This document shows, piece after piece, positions 1-9,107 of a stretch of DNA of 64,000 nucleotides. Source of the stretch: Brienomyrus brachyistius (Eukaryota > Chordata > Actinopteri > Osteoglossiformes > Mormyridae); contig NW_026042691.1 of the NCBI RefSeq assembly GCF_023856365.1, forward strand, positions 1-64,000, in the 5' to 3' direction. The position numbers and the translations under genes are program-made. The notes under the pieces are model-generated. The model had not been told where the DNA came from. It searched no databases and saw only the letters and a list, made by a program, of their open reading frames with translations. How positions within the stretch are numbered: position 1 is the stretch's first letter; each line of letters opens with the position of its first letter.

Positions 1-93
1 GTTAAAGATCAAATCGATAACACATTACAGCAGTTGTTTTGTAAATAGTCCATTTTTAACATGAACTTCTAGTATTTTGTATTTTAACAATTT

Positions 94-290
94 ATATTAA
101 TATTTGAAATAATTATTAAATTAGGCTCCGGACCCCCCGCGACCCAATAGGATAAGCGGTTTGGAAAATGGATGGATGGATGGATATTAATATTTGAAAT
201 AATTATTAAATTAGGCTCCGGACCCCCCGCGACCCAATAGGATAAGCGGTTTGGAAAATGGATGGATGGATGGATAATTATTAAATTAAC
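94..290. repeat. Tandem 90-bp duplication carrying SINE tails
   Basis: A 5'-truncated SINE tail (GGCTCCGGACC to the GGAT repeats) appears twice with a 90-bp period. Each copy is preceded by the same AT-rich flank (TTATTAAATTA), and a third partial copy of the flank follows. This suggests one truncated SINE insertion with a target duplication of about 13 bp, followed by tandem duplication. The short open frame here is not coding. Confidence 0.75.
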
Positions 291-399
291 ATCTGTGTAA
301 TTTAATTTAAGCACTTAAATTAGAAAATTCATTACATTAAAAAAAGAAATAAATGTCTTAATAGCAGAATAAGCTAAATAAAACTTTGAAGCAGATATA

Positions 400-524
400 C
401 TCTCCACACTGGGTGCTACCATCTATATCCAGCTGTGTGCCGTTCCCAAACAGCATCTCCCCACACTGGGTGTTACCATCTATATCCAGCTATGTGCCGT
501 TCCCAAACAGCATCTCCCCACACA
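400..524. repeat. 57-bp tandem duplication of the NITR J-like segment
   Basis: The block at 421-477 is repeated at 478-524 with a 57-bp period and few differences. One difference is 434 versus 491, which changes Gln (CAG) to a stop (TAG) on the minus strand. Fifty-seven bases is 19 codons, so the frame is kept. Each unit contains the FGNGT motif and a potential splice donor (GTAACA or GTAGCA). Confidence 0.85.
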
Positions 525-827
525 TGGCCACAGCGCAGTAGTAAGTCCCAGCATCGGAGAGGCTGAGGTTCCCCTTGGGGAGGCTGTAGACGCAGCTCCG
601 TGTAGGAGATCCAGCCTCAGGGCTCTTCTCACACTCATCACTGCTGTTTCCAGGGCTGTAAATGACTCCAGGAAGGGATTCTCCTGATCCATGTCTGAAC
701 CAGTAAACACTGTGTTCTCCTGCACAGCTCCCAGTCTCTATCGTACACTGCAGGCTCACAGAGTCTCCTGGCTGCAATGTGTCAGACACAGGCTGCTGTA
801 CCACAGTCCTGCTGTTGGAGTCTTTAC
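421..827 (-). pseudogene. NITR intermediate (I) Ig-like domain exon with in-frame stop
   Basis: This exon encodes an extracellular Ig-like I domain of a novel immune-type receptor, a fish innate receptor family related to antigen-receptor V domains. After an acceptor (CTTTTCAG, exon from 827) the frame reads through a typical Ig fold with QPGDSVSLQC near the start, SVYWFRHGSG in the middle and DAGTYYCAVA near the end. It has extra paired cysteines (SCAGEH, ECEKS, RSCVYS, AMCGE), which is characteristic of NITR I domains. The J-like motif FGNGT follows in the same exon without rearrangement. The entry phase (1) matches the exit phase of the V exon at 10386-10733. The J-like segment is tandemly duplicated (57 bp, in frame), and the first copy has TAG at 490-492 where the second has CAG. 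Candidate donors lie after 477 and after 420, and both leave the stop in the exon. The allele therefore looks broken unless the stop is an error or polymorphism. Transmembrane and cytoplasmic exons would lie left of the window. Confidence 0.75.
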
Positions 828-1792
828 CTGAAAAGCAAAATAGTCATGATGACAGCCCTTTGAGAATAACAATGGAAAATACAGATCCTCAAAAATTGTT
901 CTTACAGATTTTTGGGAACTGAATCGATGTTCTTCTAGCCATCCAAGAAATCAGTAACTTCTTGGAGAACAGCTGACATTCTTCTCTCTTTTTATTGTAT
1001 TACTGCTTATTAGTATATATCAGGTAACACTATACATTAACTGCACCTACATAATACCTAAATAAAAATTATATGATAATAACAAACATTATAATCATAT
1101 AATGTCTTGTATTAATGTATGAAGGTAGATGAATATAATTAATTTCAATTCAAAGAAATGAAGTGTGTAAAGTGTACTTTATATTTTCATGATTTTCGTG
1201 ACTTTACATTTGGTTTATGTTGCCCCTTTTCCACAGGAAGGTATTTATTGTTTTTGCATATTTAGCTCTTGATGTGTTTTGGTATTTTTGAGCATTTTGC
1301 TGTAGTACCTGCATAATTTAATTCAAGAGCCGAAGAGCTGTTTGCCCATTACTAGTTTGTCTATCTTTTAACATTAAAGAAAAAGTATACATAGTAAAAG
1401 GAATTACTTGGTTTCGTAGTTCCTCCTATTTATTTTCTTATGCACACAAAAGTAAGTTTTTCCGTTCAACCATAGCACTACAGCGAAAAGCAAAACGTCA
1501 TGGCAAATACAATTATGCTTTATTCCAATACACATTGCTAATTTTTCATTATTATTACATTTATTCAGCATAATATCTTCAAAGGTTTCATGATTTAATT
1601 TGCAATCTTCTGGCCTGAAATCTTTTCCTGCTACACTGAAGACTCTCTCAGCGTGTGCAGAGAAAGCTGCAGCCAAAGGGTTGGCATCCTCTGATAAACA
1701 TGGTTGGTTCAGGTATCGGTGACATTATGTGAACCTTTCATGGCAGGAATAGGGACTAGTTTGACTTTTGATGCAGGAAAAGTGTTTGGGAC
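828..1792. other. NITR intron, left part; AT-rich with a dispersed repeat
   Basis: No gene is visible. Bases 912-990 are similar to 60940-61015 (shared blocks include CTAGCCATCCAA and ATCAGTAACTT), so this is part of an interspersed fish repeat. The rest is AT-rich intron up to the retroviral insertion point. Confidence 0.5.
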
Positions 1793-2131
1793 TGTTAGGT
1801 TGAAGAAACAGTTGTTAATCATTTCTGTATGATCAGCAATGAGTGTAAATATATATGTATACGTTATTTCTTATCTTCTAGCCACATACTCTTAGCTATT
1901 GTACTCTAAGTAGGTGGTTAACAGCTGCCTACTTAGATAAGAATCTCACTTCCCTCTCTTGCGCCCCCCATTGACTATAAATAAAGAAGACAAGGGGAAC
2001 CACCCTTTGTAACACATTCTGCTGTAGTTTGCATTGCAGAGAGTGTGGGTACCCTTGCAAGTAAAACTGTAACCTGTGTGTGTCTCATAAATGTGGAGTT
2101 GGGGTGGAAACGCCGGGCGCTTTCCCCAACA
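1793..2131 (+). repeat. 5' LTR of the ERV
   Basis: 339 bp, TG...CA ends, identical by eye to 9108-9446. It contains a TATA-like box at 1976-1983 and ends just upstream of the primer binding site. Confidence 0.95.
1976..1983 (+). promoter_or_regulatory. TATA box of the ERV LTR
   Basis: TATAAATA in the 5' LTR, about 150 bp before the LTR end and next to a C-rich block, as expected for the U3 promoter. The same box recurs in the 3' LTR near 9291. An overlapping AATAAA is too early to be an obvious poly(A) signal. Confidence 0.55.
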
Positions 2132-2722
2132 TAGAATTTGGTCCTTCGAGCCGGATCCGAGGAACCCCGAAGACGTCTCCAGTACGCCGAGAGAAGCGAC
2201 ACCGAAGTCTGTCGACAGCCACTCGAAGTCGGGTGCAAGAAAGACCTGTGATGTGAATTCGTCATCAGGCCGGTGGTTAGAACTGCGCTCGACGTCTGGT
2301 GATGTCTGAAGGACCTCGGTGACGGATCAGAGAGCACACTATACAGGTGAGAGATATGGCACCTAAGTGAGTAGGTGGCCAAGTGAGAGATACGGCACCT
2401 AAATAAGTAGGTGGCCAAGACATGCATGTGGTTGAGGTTAGCCGAAATTAACCGGGAGAGAAAGTAGGCGTTGTTGGAAATATATACAGTGTTGTATGTG
2501 GATGTGTTTTTATAGGTTTTAGATTAACCTACACGATCCACCCTAAAAGCAACAACATACTGGTGACTGAAGGATCAAGGACGGGTTTCATCCCTGAAAA
2601 CTAACACCGCTGCTCTAATAGGGAGCAGTAGAAGGCCGTGTTAGTGTCCTCCTGAGGTCTCATGCCAGAGACTTGCTTTTAGGATTTTTTATTTTTTGTA
2701 GTGTATCCATTAAAAGGTAACA
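2132..2722 (+). other. ERV leader with splice donor and 36-bp direct repeat
   Basis: Untranslated leader between LTR and gag. CAG/GTGAGA at 2344-2352 fits a major splice donor. Directly at the donor a 36-bp unit is tandemly repeated (2348-2383 and 2384-2419), both copies ending GGTGGCCAAG. The leader probably contains the packaging signal, but no specific structure was verified. Confidence 0.55.
2139..2155 (+). other. Primer binding site, tRNA-Tyr type
   Basis: Seven bases after the 5' LTR, TGGTCCTTCGAGCCGGA is complementary to the 3' end of eukaryotic tRNA-Tyr including CCA (17 nt). The match stops at the 18th base. This primer choice is unusual among class I ERVs, which mostly use Pro, Glu, Arg or similar tRNAs. 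Confidence 0.8.
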
Positions 2723-4193
2723 ATGGGGAAGAATCAAAGTAAACAAATGGAACTAGAGGGAGATGAGAAGTTTATGGAAGGATATAAGCCAGGATCAGGA
2801 CAAATAAGTAGTCAGAGATGGAGGAAAAAAACATGGGTTTGAAGGAAAACTCCACACTCCAGATATATTAAAATTACAGGGAAACTTAAAACTGGAGATG
2901 TTACAGACTACCAATAAGAAAGAAGGTAAAGACAGAAAAAAAGAATATGTTTTTTCTGATGCATGGTTAGAACAGAGTAAATTAAGAGATAATAAAAGAC
3001 AGCAAAAAAAGGGAAATAAGGAGAAAAAATTACAGGCGACTTTAATTACACTAGATGAGGAGACGGCAACAAAATCTTCTGCCGCTCCAGTTCCCTTACT
3101 GCCCCCACAAATTCCAATGATTGCGCCTGCACCAGTTCCAGCTGTAAATAGACGACAAATAGGAGGAGGGGAATCATCTCGAATGATGACCCGAGGGTCT
3201 AACCCTTCTCTGTATCCGTTAAAGGATCTGGAGACAAGTAAAGTACGCTGGCATCCAAAAAATGACACAGAACAGGAAGACTGGGAGAATGATTTGGTGT
3301 GTCCACTCGTAGAAGTGGCAAATCCAAATCGAGGCCCAAATAATGCAGGACCCGAAACTATGTTAGTATATAGACCCTGGACCGCTGAGGATAGAACAGC
3401 GGCTTTAAAAGGAATACCCCCGGTTGAAGAAGGGGTACCCGAGTTTTGGACTGCCATCCTAGAATTACAAAGTAGTTTTCATTTGAACGGCAGGGAAATG
3501 TATAGATGTCTCAGACAGTTGTTTACCCATAAATGGGGACGTGTAGCGGGAGACTTCACAGGACATGGTAATAATGATGAAGTCTTAGCACATGACTCGC
3601 AGGAACTCATACAAGCATTACGAGACTTGCGAAACAGGGTAGAGACAGCCTTCGTAAGACGCGCAGACTATGGACGAATAGCGCAATGTAAACAAAAAGA
3701 TGGAGAGGAACCTGAGGATTTTATGGATAGAATGAGAGTTGTATTTAGAGGAAACTCAGGGATCCCATTTGATGAAGAGGCAGTAGGAGTGTACCAACAA
3801 CAGCTAAAACGAGCTTTTGTCGCAGGCCTAAAGCCCGAATTGCGAAAATATCTTGACAAACATTGGGTACATCAGAATACTGGTTCAGTCCAACAAGCAC
3901 TATAATATGCTCAACACGCGCAGAAAGCGCAGAAACAGGAAAAGACAGACACAATATTCAGCGCCTCAGAAGTAGTAGCGCTAGTGCAAATGAATCCTCC
4001 GGGGAGGGGAGGATTCAGAGGAAGGTCAAGAGGCCGAGGAAGGGGGAGAGGTGTTTTCAGAAACAATTACAGGAATTCGTCTCAGCAAGATAACATTTGC
4101 TGGACATGCAGGAAACCTGGACACTTAGCTAGGAATTGTAGAGTAGGGAAACAACCATATAACCCAAACTCCATTGAAAACAATGATCAATGA
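2723..4193 (+). pseudogene. ERV gag (matrix, capsid, nucleocapsid), interrupted
   Basis: Gag is the structural polyprotein. The likely start is ATG at 2723, where the protein begins Met-Gly, a possible N-myristoylation signal. That frame ends near 2838. The main gag frame is open from 2808, so a one-base shift lies near the A-run at 2823-2831. The long open part (2898-3905) contains the capsid-like region and ends at TAA 3903-3905. The same frame continues at once through an Arg/Gly-rich stretch and one zinc knuckle (C-X2-C-X4-H-X4-C, 4098-4139) to TGA 4191-4193. Both the shift and the TAA could be real inactivating changes or sequencing errors. The terminal TGA may be the natural gag stop (see the stem at 4191-4231). 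Confidence 0.8.
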
Positions 4194-4231
4194 CCCCCCT
4201 CGGAGGCCCCTGTTACCGACACCATCCGAGG
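4191..4231 (+). promoter_or_regulatory. Candidate stop-codon readthrough signal (TGA plus stem-loop)
   Basis: Gag ends at TGA 4191-4193 and protease continues in the same frame. Four bases downstream, CCTCGGA (4198-4204) can pair perfectly with TCCGAGG (4225-4231) around a 20-nt loop. Gammaretroviruses read through a gag stop with help from a downstream structure, so this fits, although their stop is usually UAG and the spacer longer. The assignment is inference from sequence. Confidence 0.45.
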
Positions 4232-5204
4232 CAAAACAGAGGTGATTTTAAGAAAGGAAACGGAGGTCACTTTACAAGACCTTTTAGATAAGGAAATAGA
4301 TTTACAAGCAGTGTGTCAGTTATTAGCAGAAAGGCAGTGGGAAACCTTGCCAAGTCGGAAGTTAGTCATAAACGGCAAAGTATATGAATGTCTGTGTGAC
4401 ACTGGAGCATGTAGGACTGTCCTAACCTCCAGTCCTCCCGGAGTCACATATTCTTCATCAGTCATAAATATAAAAACGGCAGGAGGTCAGACAGACAGAC
4501 ATCAGTTAACAAACCCAGTTGCAGTAAAAGATAAGGAAACTGGACTTGAATGTCAAGCACAGGTGTTAATAAGCCCTTCTTGTCCTGTTAACTTGTTAGG
4601 CCGAGACCTTATGGTACAAATGGGCATTAGCGTGGTTGCCACAGCCACTGGCATGAAAGCAATCGTAAATGAAGAAGCTTATGTTGTGCAAGGAACCACA
4701 ACACCACAATATTACTGGTCTCTGGACCTAGGGGGAACTGCACAGACACGAGAATTATTGCGGAAAACTAGAGAAAAGCAGTCCCCTAGACAGGCCCAGT
4801 TCATGCCTGACGATGCCTTACACGTCACTATGTGGTACAAAGACACCCTTGGACCAGATTATGTCTATGACAAAACGTTTCATGCCCTCCAAGACACTTG
4901 TATTACCTTACAACATATGTATGTTAACCCCACCACTGGGTTTTCAGCAGCCTCAGTCATTTTATCTAACAAGCAACAGGCTGTATTTAGAGAGAGAACA
5001 CCACACGTATCTCTTTCAAAACCACCCCAGATGCAGTGGAGAGATGTAGAGATGTTCTTACGAGATTCTATGCACAGTTACAATGACTACCAACCCGTAT
5101 CTGGCTCCTGTTGGAGCTATGATGAGAAACACAATGTGTGGCGGTTTCCTTTGGGATGGAGAGTTCAAACCACTCCCACCACACACTTAAAGGACCCAAC
5201 CTGA
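4194..5204 (+). CDS. ERV protease plus 2H-phosphoesterase-like domain
   Basis: Open in the gag frame (first Met at 4242, 320 residues from there). An aspartic protease domain is shown by the catalytic DTGA (residues 53-56) and the LLGRD motif (118-122). This protease matures Gag-Pol. Past about residue 185 the sequence is not protease. It has H-V-T at 194-196 (4821-4829) and H-V-S at 255-257 (5004-5012), separated by a predicted beta-rich stretch (ITLQHMYV, then AASVILS). Paired H-x-T/S motifs are the signature of 2H phosphoesterases, and the spacing and strand pattern recall the CNPase-type branch. The gap of about 60 residues is short for the family. The frame ends at TGA 5202-5204, 60 bases before the first Met of the RT part and in the same frame. 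It may be a mutation or a second programmed stop. Confidence 0.75.
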   Translation, partial: PPSEAPVTDTIRGKTEVILRKETEVTLQDLLDKEIDLQAVCQLLAERQWETLPSRKLVINGKVYECLCDTGACRTVLTSSPPGVTYSSSVINIKTAGGQTDRHQLTNPVAVKDKETGLECQAQVLISPSCPVNLLGRDLMVQMGISVVATATGMKAIVNEEAYVVQGTTTPQYYWSLDLGGTAQTRELLRKTREKQSPRQAQFMPDDALHVTMWYKDTLGPDYVYDKTFHALQDTCITLQHMYVNPTTGFSAASVILSNKQQAVFRERTPHVSLSKPPQMQWRDVEMFLRDSMHSYNDYQPVSGSCWSYDEKHNVWRFPLGWRVQTTPTTHLKDPT

Positions 5205-8200
5205 CAAATTTTTTCAACCCTGGAGGAGGGATCATGTCCAGATCTAGATCGCCTCCCAGAAGGGTTGTGGTCGTCCTCCCCCACTGATGTAGGGCTGGTA
5301 AAGGGGTTTCCACCTTACAAAGTAATTGTGAAATCAGAACACCGTCCGGTAGTTAGGCAATACCCATTAAAACCTGAAGCAGAAAAAGGTATAGCCCCTG
5401 TAGTGCAAGACATGTTAGCATCAGGAATATTGCGAGAGGCTCCTGAAGCCACTTGCAACACTCCTATCTTTCCAGTCCAGAAGGGACATACAGGGAAATG
5501 GCGCATGGTGCAGGATTTAAGACCGGTTAATAACATAGTGCAACATGCAGCACCAGACGTGCCTAACCCACACTTATTGCTCAACTCATTGACTCCTGAT
5601 AAAAGCTACTTCTCAGTAGTGGATCTTAGTAATGCATTTTTCTCAGTACCATTGCACCCTGATTCTCAACATTTATTTGGATTTACCTATAAAGGGAAAA
5701 AATATACATATACTAGACTCCCTCAGGGATTTTCTGAAAGTCCACATGTATATACCATGGCCCTTAGATACTCTATGAGTACCTGTGAAATACCATCACA
5801 TAGTCAGGTATTACTATACGTGGATGATATCTTAATAGCAGCAGATTCAGAACAACATTGCAAAGAAACTACCCTAACTGTGCTTCAGCATTTATACAAT
5901 ACTGGACATAAAGCTTCTAAACAGAAGTTGCAGTATTGCAAAAAGACAGTTGTCTATTTAGGGCATAACCTTTCACAAAAAGGTCGCTCGCTGCTAGAGA
6001 TAAGGAAACAAGCTATACAGGAAGCACCTAAACCACAGACTAAACAACAGATGATGTCCTTTTTAGGGCTCTGCAATTATTGTAGAGAATGGTTACCAGA
6101 TTATGCTTTTCTAGTTCAACCTTTGCAAAATTTAATATACGGGAAGGAGATGACTCTAAAGGACAAAATACAATGGACTGAGGACGGAGAAAATGCTTTT
6201 ACAAATTTAAAAAGAATGTTGCAAACCAATGTGACCCTTGCTCTACCAGATTATCAACAACCATTCACCCTATGTGTAGATGCTAATCAAGGTTATATGA
6301 AAGCAGTATTAACACAGCCATTCGGAGCAAAAGAGAGACCGTTAGCATTCTATTCAAAACGATTAGATGCAGTAGCAGCTGGCTTTCCACAGTGTTTACA
6401 GGCATGTGCAGCTGCTGCAGAAGCAGTAAAGGTATCAGCAGAATTGGTACTTTGTCACCCCCTCATACTTAAAGTTCCTCATTCTGTGTCTCTAATCTTG
6501 TTGCAGACACCGCTTCCATTCTTAACACATACAAGACATCTTACCTTAGTGTCACTTTTGCTCTCACAACCTAACATTGAACTTCAGCGGTGTGGCCTAT
6601 TGAACCCTAGCACGCTCCTCCCCACCGCAGAGGATGGGGAGCCACATTCTTGCAAAGCAACAATAGAAGAACAAACAAAACCAAGAGCAGATATTCTGCA
6701 AACTTTTATACCAGGATCAGAAGTTGTTTATGTAGATGGCTCAGCATCAAAAAATGATATGGGAAAAAATAAAGTTGGGTATGCTGTAGTTACATCTACT
6801 GAAGTGTTAGAAGCCAATGCACTCCCTTCTACTTGTTCAGCACAAGCGGCTGAACTCTATGCTGTGATCAGGGCATGTGAACTGTTCAAGAACAAGTCAC
6901 TTACTATCTACACTGATAGTCAATATGTGTTTGCAGCTGTCCATCACCATGCAAGAGTCTGGAAAAATAGAGGTTTTAGAACATCACAGGGCACATCTCT
7001 TACTCATACAAATTTGCTACTTAGATTATTAGACGTTGTGCATTTACCGACTCACTTTGCACTGTGCAAATGCAAAGCACACCAGACTGATGACTCTGCA
7101 GAAACCGCAGGAAATAGTTTTGCAGATAAAACCGCCAAAGAAGCGGCACTGAAACAACCTACCTTATCAGTGGCAGACATTCTTTTTATAGATAGCGATG
7201 TGCTATGTGATGCACAGATTCATGCTCCTAAAATAGAAGTACAAAGTTGGATCAAAAGAGGAGCAATACAACGAGAGAAAGTTTACTATATGAATGACAA
7301 GCCCATCCTACCAAAAAATTTATACAAAACAGCTGCTTTGGTGAGCCATGGAAATACTCATGTCTCAACAGGAGGGATGGTACATATCATACAACAATAT
7401 TTCTATGCTATAAATTTTTCTGATTATGCAAAACAATTTTGTAGGACATGCTTAATTTGTTGTAAACACAATGCACAAGGAAACATCAGACCAAAACGTG
7501 GCCAGTTCCCCACAGCTGAGTATCCGTTTCAAGTTGTACATATGGATTTTATTGAATTATCTTGGTCACAAGGAAAGAAATACTGTCTAGTTATTATAGA
7601 CACCTTTTCTAAGTGGGTAGAAATATACCCTGTAAAGCATTGTGATGCAATGACCGTTGCAAAATGTTTGGTAAGCCATTATTTCCCTACCTATGGCATA
7701 CCTCATATTATAAGATCAGACAATGGGACTCATTTTGTAAATCAGACTATGTCCCTTTGCTCACAAGCATTAGGTTTTACGCTTAAGAATCATTGTGCGT
7801 ATCACCCTCAGAGCGCAGGCTTAGTGGAAAGGACCAACGGCACTATTAAAACAAGGCTAAGAAAGACAGTGGAAGAGACAAAAAGGCCGTGGCCAGAATG
7901 TTTGTCTCTAGTAAAATTATGGATGAGAATAACTCCCACTCCTGCAGGATTAACACCTTTTGAAATAGTGTATGGTAGACCATTTCCCCTAGCAACTGAA
8001 ATGAATGACATAGAAAAAGCAGACCGAGAAAATACGCTGGCCGATTGGATGCGTAAACTACTAACATCACAACAAAAACATAGCCCCAGTAGTCTGCCGG
8101 TAAATTCTGTTTCTACTCAACAGGATAACTTGCAGCCGGGAGATTGGGTCCTGGTCAAGGTCCTGTTGCGGAAAGATTGGAGCACACCTCGGTGGGACGG

Positions 8201-8321
8201 TCCTTATCAAGTCCTCCTTACAACACCAACAGCAGTAAAGATCGCAGAACGACCTTCCTGGATACACAAAAGTCACTGTAAACCCATCAAGCCCTTATCA
8301 GAGGCCTCAGCAACAGAGTAG
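5205..8321 (+). CDS. ERV pol: reverse transcriptase, RNase H, integrase
   Basis: A 1,018-residue open frame from Met 5265, in frame with protease but after TGA 5202. The RT has its first catalytic Asp in VVDLSNAFF (D120) and YVDD at 185-188, with LPQGF before it. RNase H has D491 (YVDGSAS), E530, D551 and D621. The integrase zinc-binding residues are H695, H699, C726 and C729, and the catalytic triad is D761, D819 and E855 with 35 residues between the last two. The C-terminal WDGPYQV segment is a gamma/epsilon-type integrase tail. All catalytic residues are present with no frameshift or stop, so this is the best preserved part of the provirus. Its expression would need passage through the upstream stops. 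Confidence 0.93.
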   Translation, partial: QIFSTLEEGSCPDLDRLPEGLWSSSPTDVGLVKGFPPYKVIVKSEHRPVVRQYPLKPEAEKGIAPVVQDMLASGILREAPEATCNTPIFPVQKGHTGKWRMVQDLRPVNNIVQHAAPDVPNPHLLLNSLTPDKSYFSVVDLSNAFFSVPLHPDSQHLFGFTYKGKKYTYTRLPQGFSESPHVYTMALRYSMSTCEIPSHSQVLLYVDDILIAADSEQHCKETTLTVLQHLYNTGHKASKQKLQYCKKTVVYLGHNLSQKGRSLLEIRKQAIQEAPKPQTKQQMMSFLGLCNYCREWLPDYAFLVQPLQNLIYGKEMTLKDKIQWTEDGENAFTNLKRMLQTNVTLALPDYQQPFTLCVDANQGYMKAVLTQPFGAKERPLAFYSKRLDAVAAGFPQCLQACAAAAEAVKVSAELVLCHPLILKVPHSVSLILLQTPLPFLTHTRHLTLVSLLLSQPNIELQRCGLLNPSTLLPTAEDGEPHSCKATIEEQTKPRADILQTFIPGSEVVYVDGSASKNDMGKNKVGYAVVTSTEVLEANALPSTCSAQAAELYAVIRACELFKNKSLTIYTDSQYVFAAVHHHARVWKNRGFRTSQGTSLTHTNLLLRLLDVVHLPTHFALCKCKAHQTDDSAETAGNSFADKTAKEAALKQPTLSVADILFIDSDVLCDAQIHAPKIEVQSWIKRGAIQREKVYYMNDKPILPKNLYKTAALVSHGNTHVSTGGMVHIIQQYFYAINFSDYAKQFCRTCLICCKHNAQGNIRPKRGQFPTAEYPFQVVHMDFIELSWSQGKKYCLVIIDTFSKWVEIYPVKHCDAMTVAKCLVSHYFPTYGIPHIIRSDNGTHFVNQTMSLCSQALGFTLKNHCAYHPQSAGLVERTNGTIKTRLRKTVEETKRPWPECLSLVKLWMRITPTPAGLTPFEIVYGRPFPLATEMNDIEKADRENTLADWMRKLLTSQQKHSPSSLPVNSVSTQQDNLQPGDWVLVKVLLRKDWSTPRWDGPYQVLLTTPTAVKIAERPSWIHKSHCKPIKPLSEASATE

Positions 8322-8412
8322 CAGTGGAAGTCCGCTACAAAGGCACAGTAACCAATAGGGTGCTGTTGTCTCAACCCGGTGAAGAAAACAACTGAGCTGC
8401 ACTCTATTTAGG

Positions 8413-8930
8413 ATGGCCCTGATAGGGTGGGGATGTGGTAAAGTGACTCTAGGGGTCATTCTTGTTGTAGGACTTGTATGGTTGTCCTGGCTCTCACCAG
8501 CTCCATTACAGCACCTACGGCGATGGACCCATGATGACTTCCATCTACGCCCGTTGCCCGCTGACCACTCACATCCATTTATGCAAAACTACTGGTACCG
8601 ATATGTACATGATACTGTAACAGCGAAAAATGTGACAAATTGCTATGTTTGTTCAGTAATGCTCACTCATAGTGAAGGACCTACGGTGTATGGCAGAGCT
8701 ATGAATATCTTCTGCAGGTATAGGATATCAAAGTAATGTTTCACTTATATTTTCTTTTGTTTTTCATTTTATTTTTCTGTTGTTTTATTACTGTTATACC
8801 ATGTTTGAAAATGTTTATTAATCAAGCTCTTAACGCTGCTTTTCGGACACGCAGTACAATGTTTCTCTCCCTTACCCAAACTATAGAGACAGAGCCTGTT
8901 TCCAGCGATGGCGATGAAGAAGACATATAA
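8413..8930 (+). pseudogene. ERV env remnant with large internal deletion
   Basis: Only the two ends of env remain. The first frame (8413-8736, 107 residues) has an N-terminal hydrophobic stretch at residues 11-27 like an envelope leader or signal anchor, followed by a short N-terminal surface-subunit stretch. A second frame (8736-8930) has a strongly hydrophobic segment and a short acidic tail ending DGDEEDI, which looks like the membrane anchor and cytoplasmic tail. Most of the surface subunit and the transmembrane ectodomain are missing, and the two parts are in different frames. The provirus cannot encode a normal envelope. A splice acceptor upstream of 8413 is expected but was not pinned down. 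Confidence 0.65.
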
Positions 8931-9098
8931 TTCATAATGACGGCCGAGCCGAAAGCACCCGTGCAGGGCTCGGACCTGAAGAACCGGAATTAAATGTTTT
9001 CCAGGATAATGACAATGTGGTCTAAATGAAGGTTGTACCTAAAGTGCTTTTGCAACTTGTACAATGTTGATGCTTCTGATCATACTGTCATGATAAAC

Positions 9099-9106
9099 AG
9101 GAGGGA
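9099..9106 (+). other. Polypurine tract of the ERV
   Basis: AGGAGGGA one base before the 3' LTR, the expected primer site for plus-strand DNA synthesis. Confidence 0.7.
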
Positions 9107-9107
9107 C

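Noticed and set aside
421..827. Immunoglobulin or T-cell receptor V segment
   Set aside because: No recombination signal follows. The J-like motif is in the same exon, and the extra cysteines fit an NITR I domain.
2091..2427. Overlapping frames of 72 and 150 codons across the ERV LTR and leader
   Set aside because: They lie over LTR, primer site and leader, and one recurs over the 3' LTR. There is no codon or domain support.
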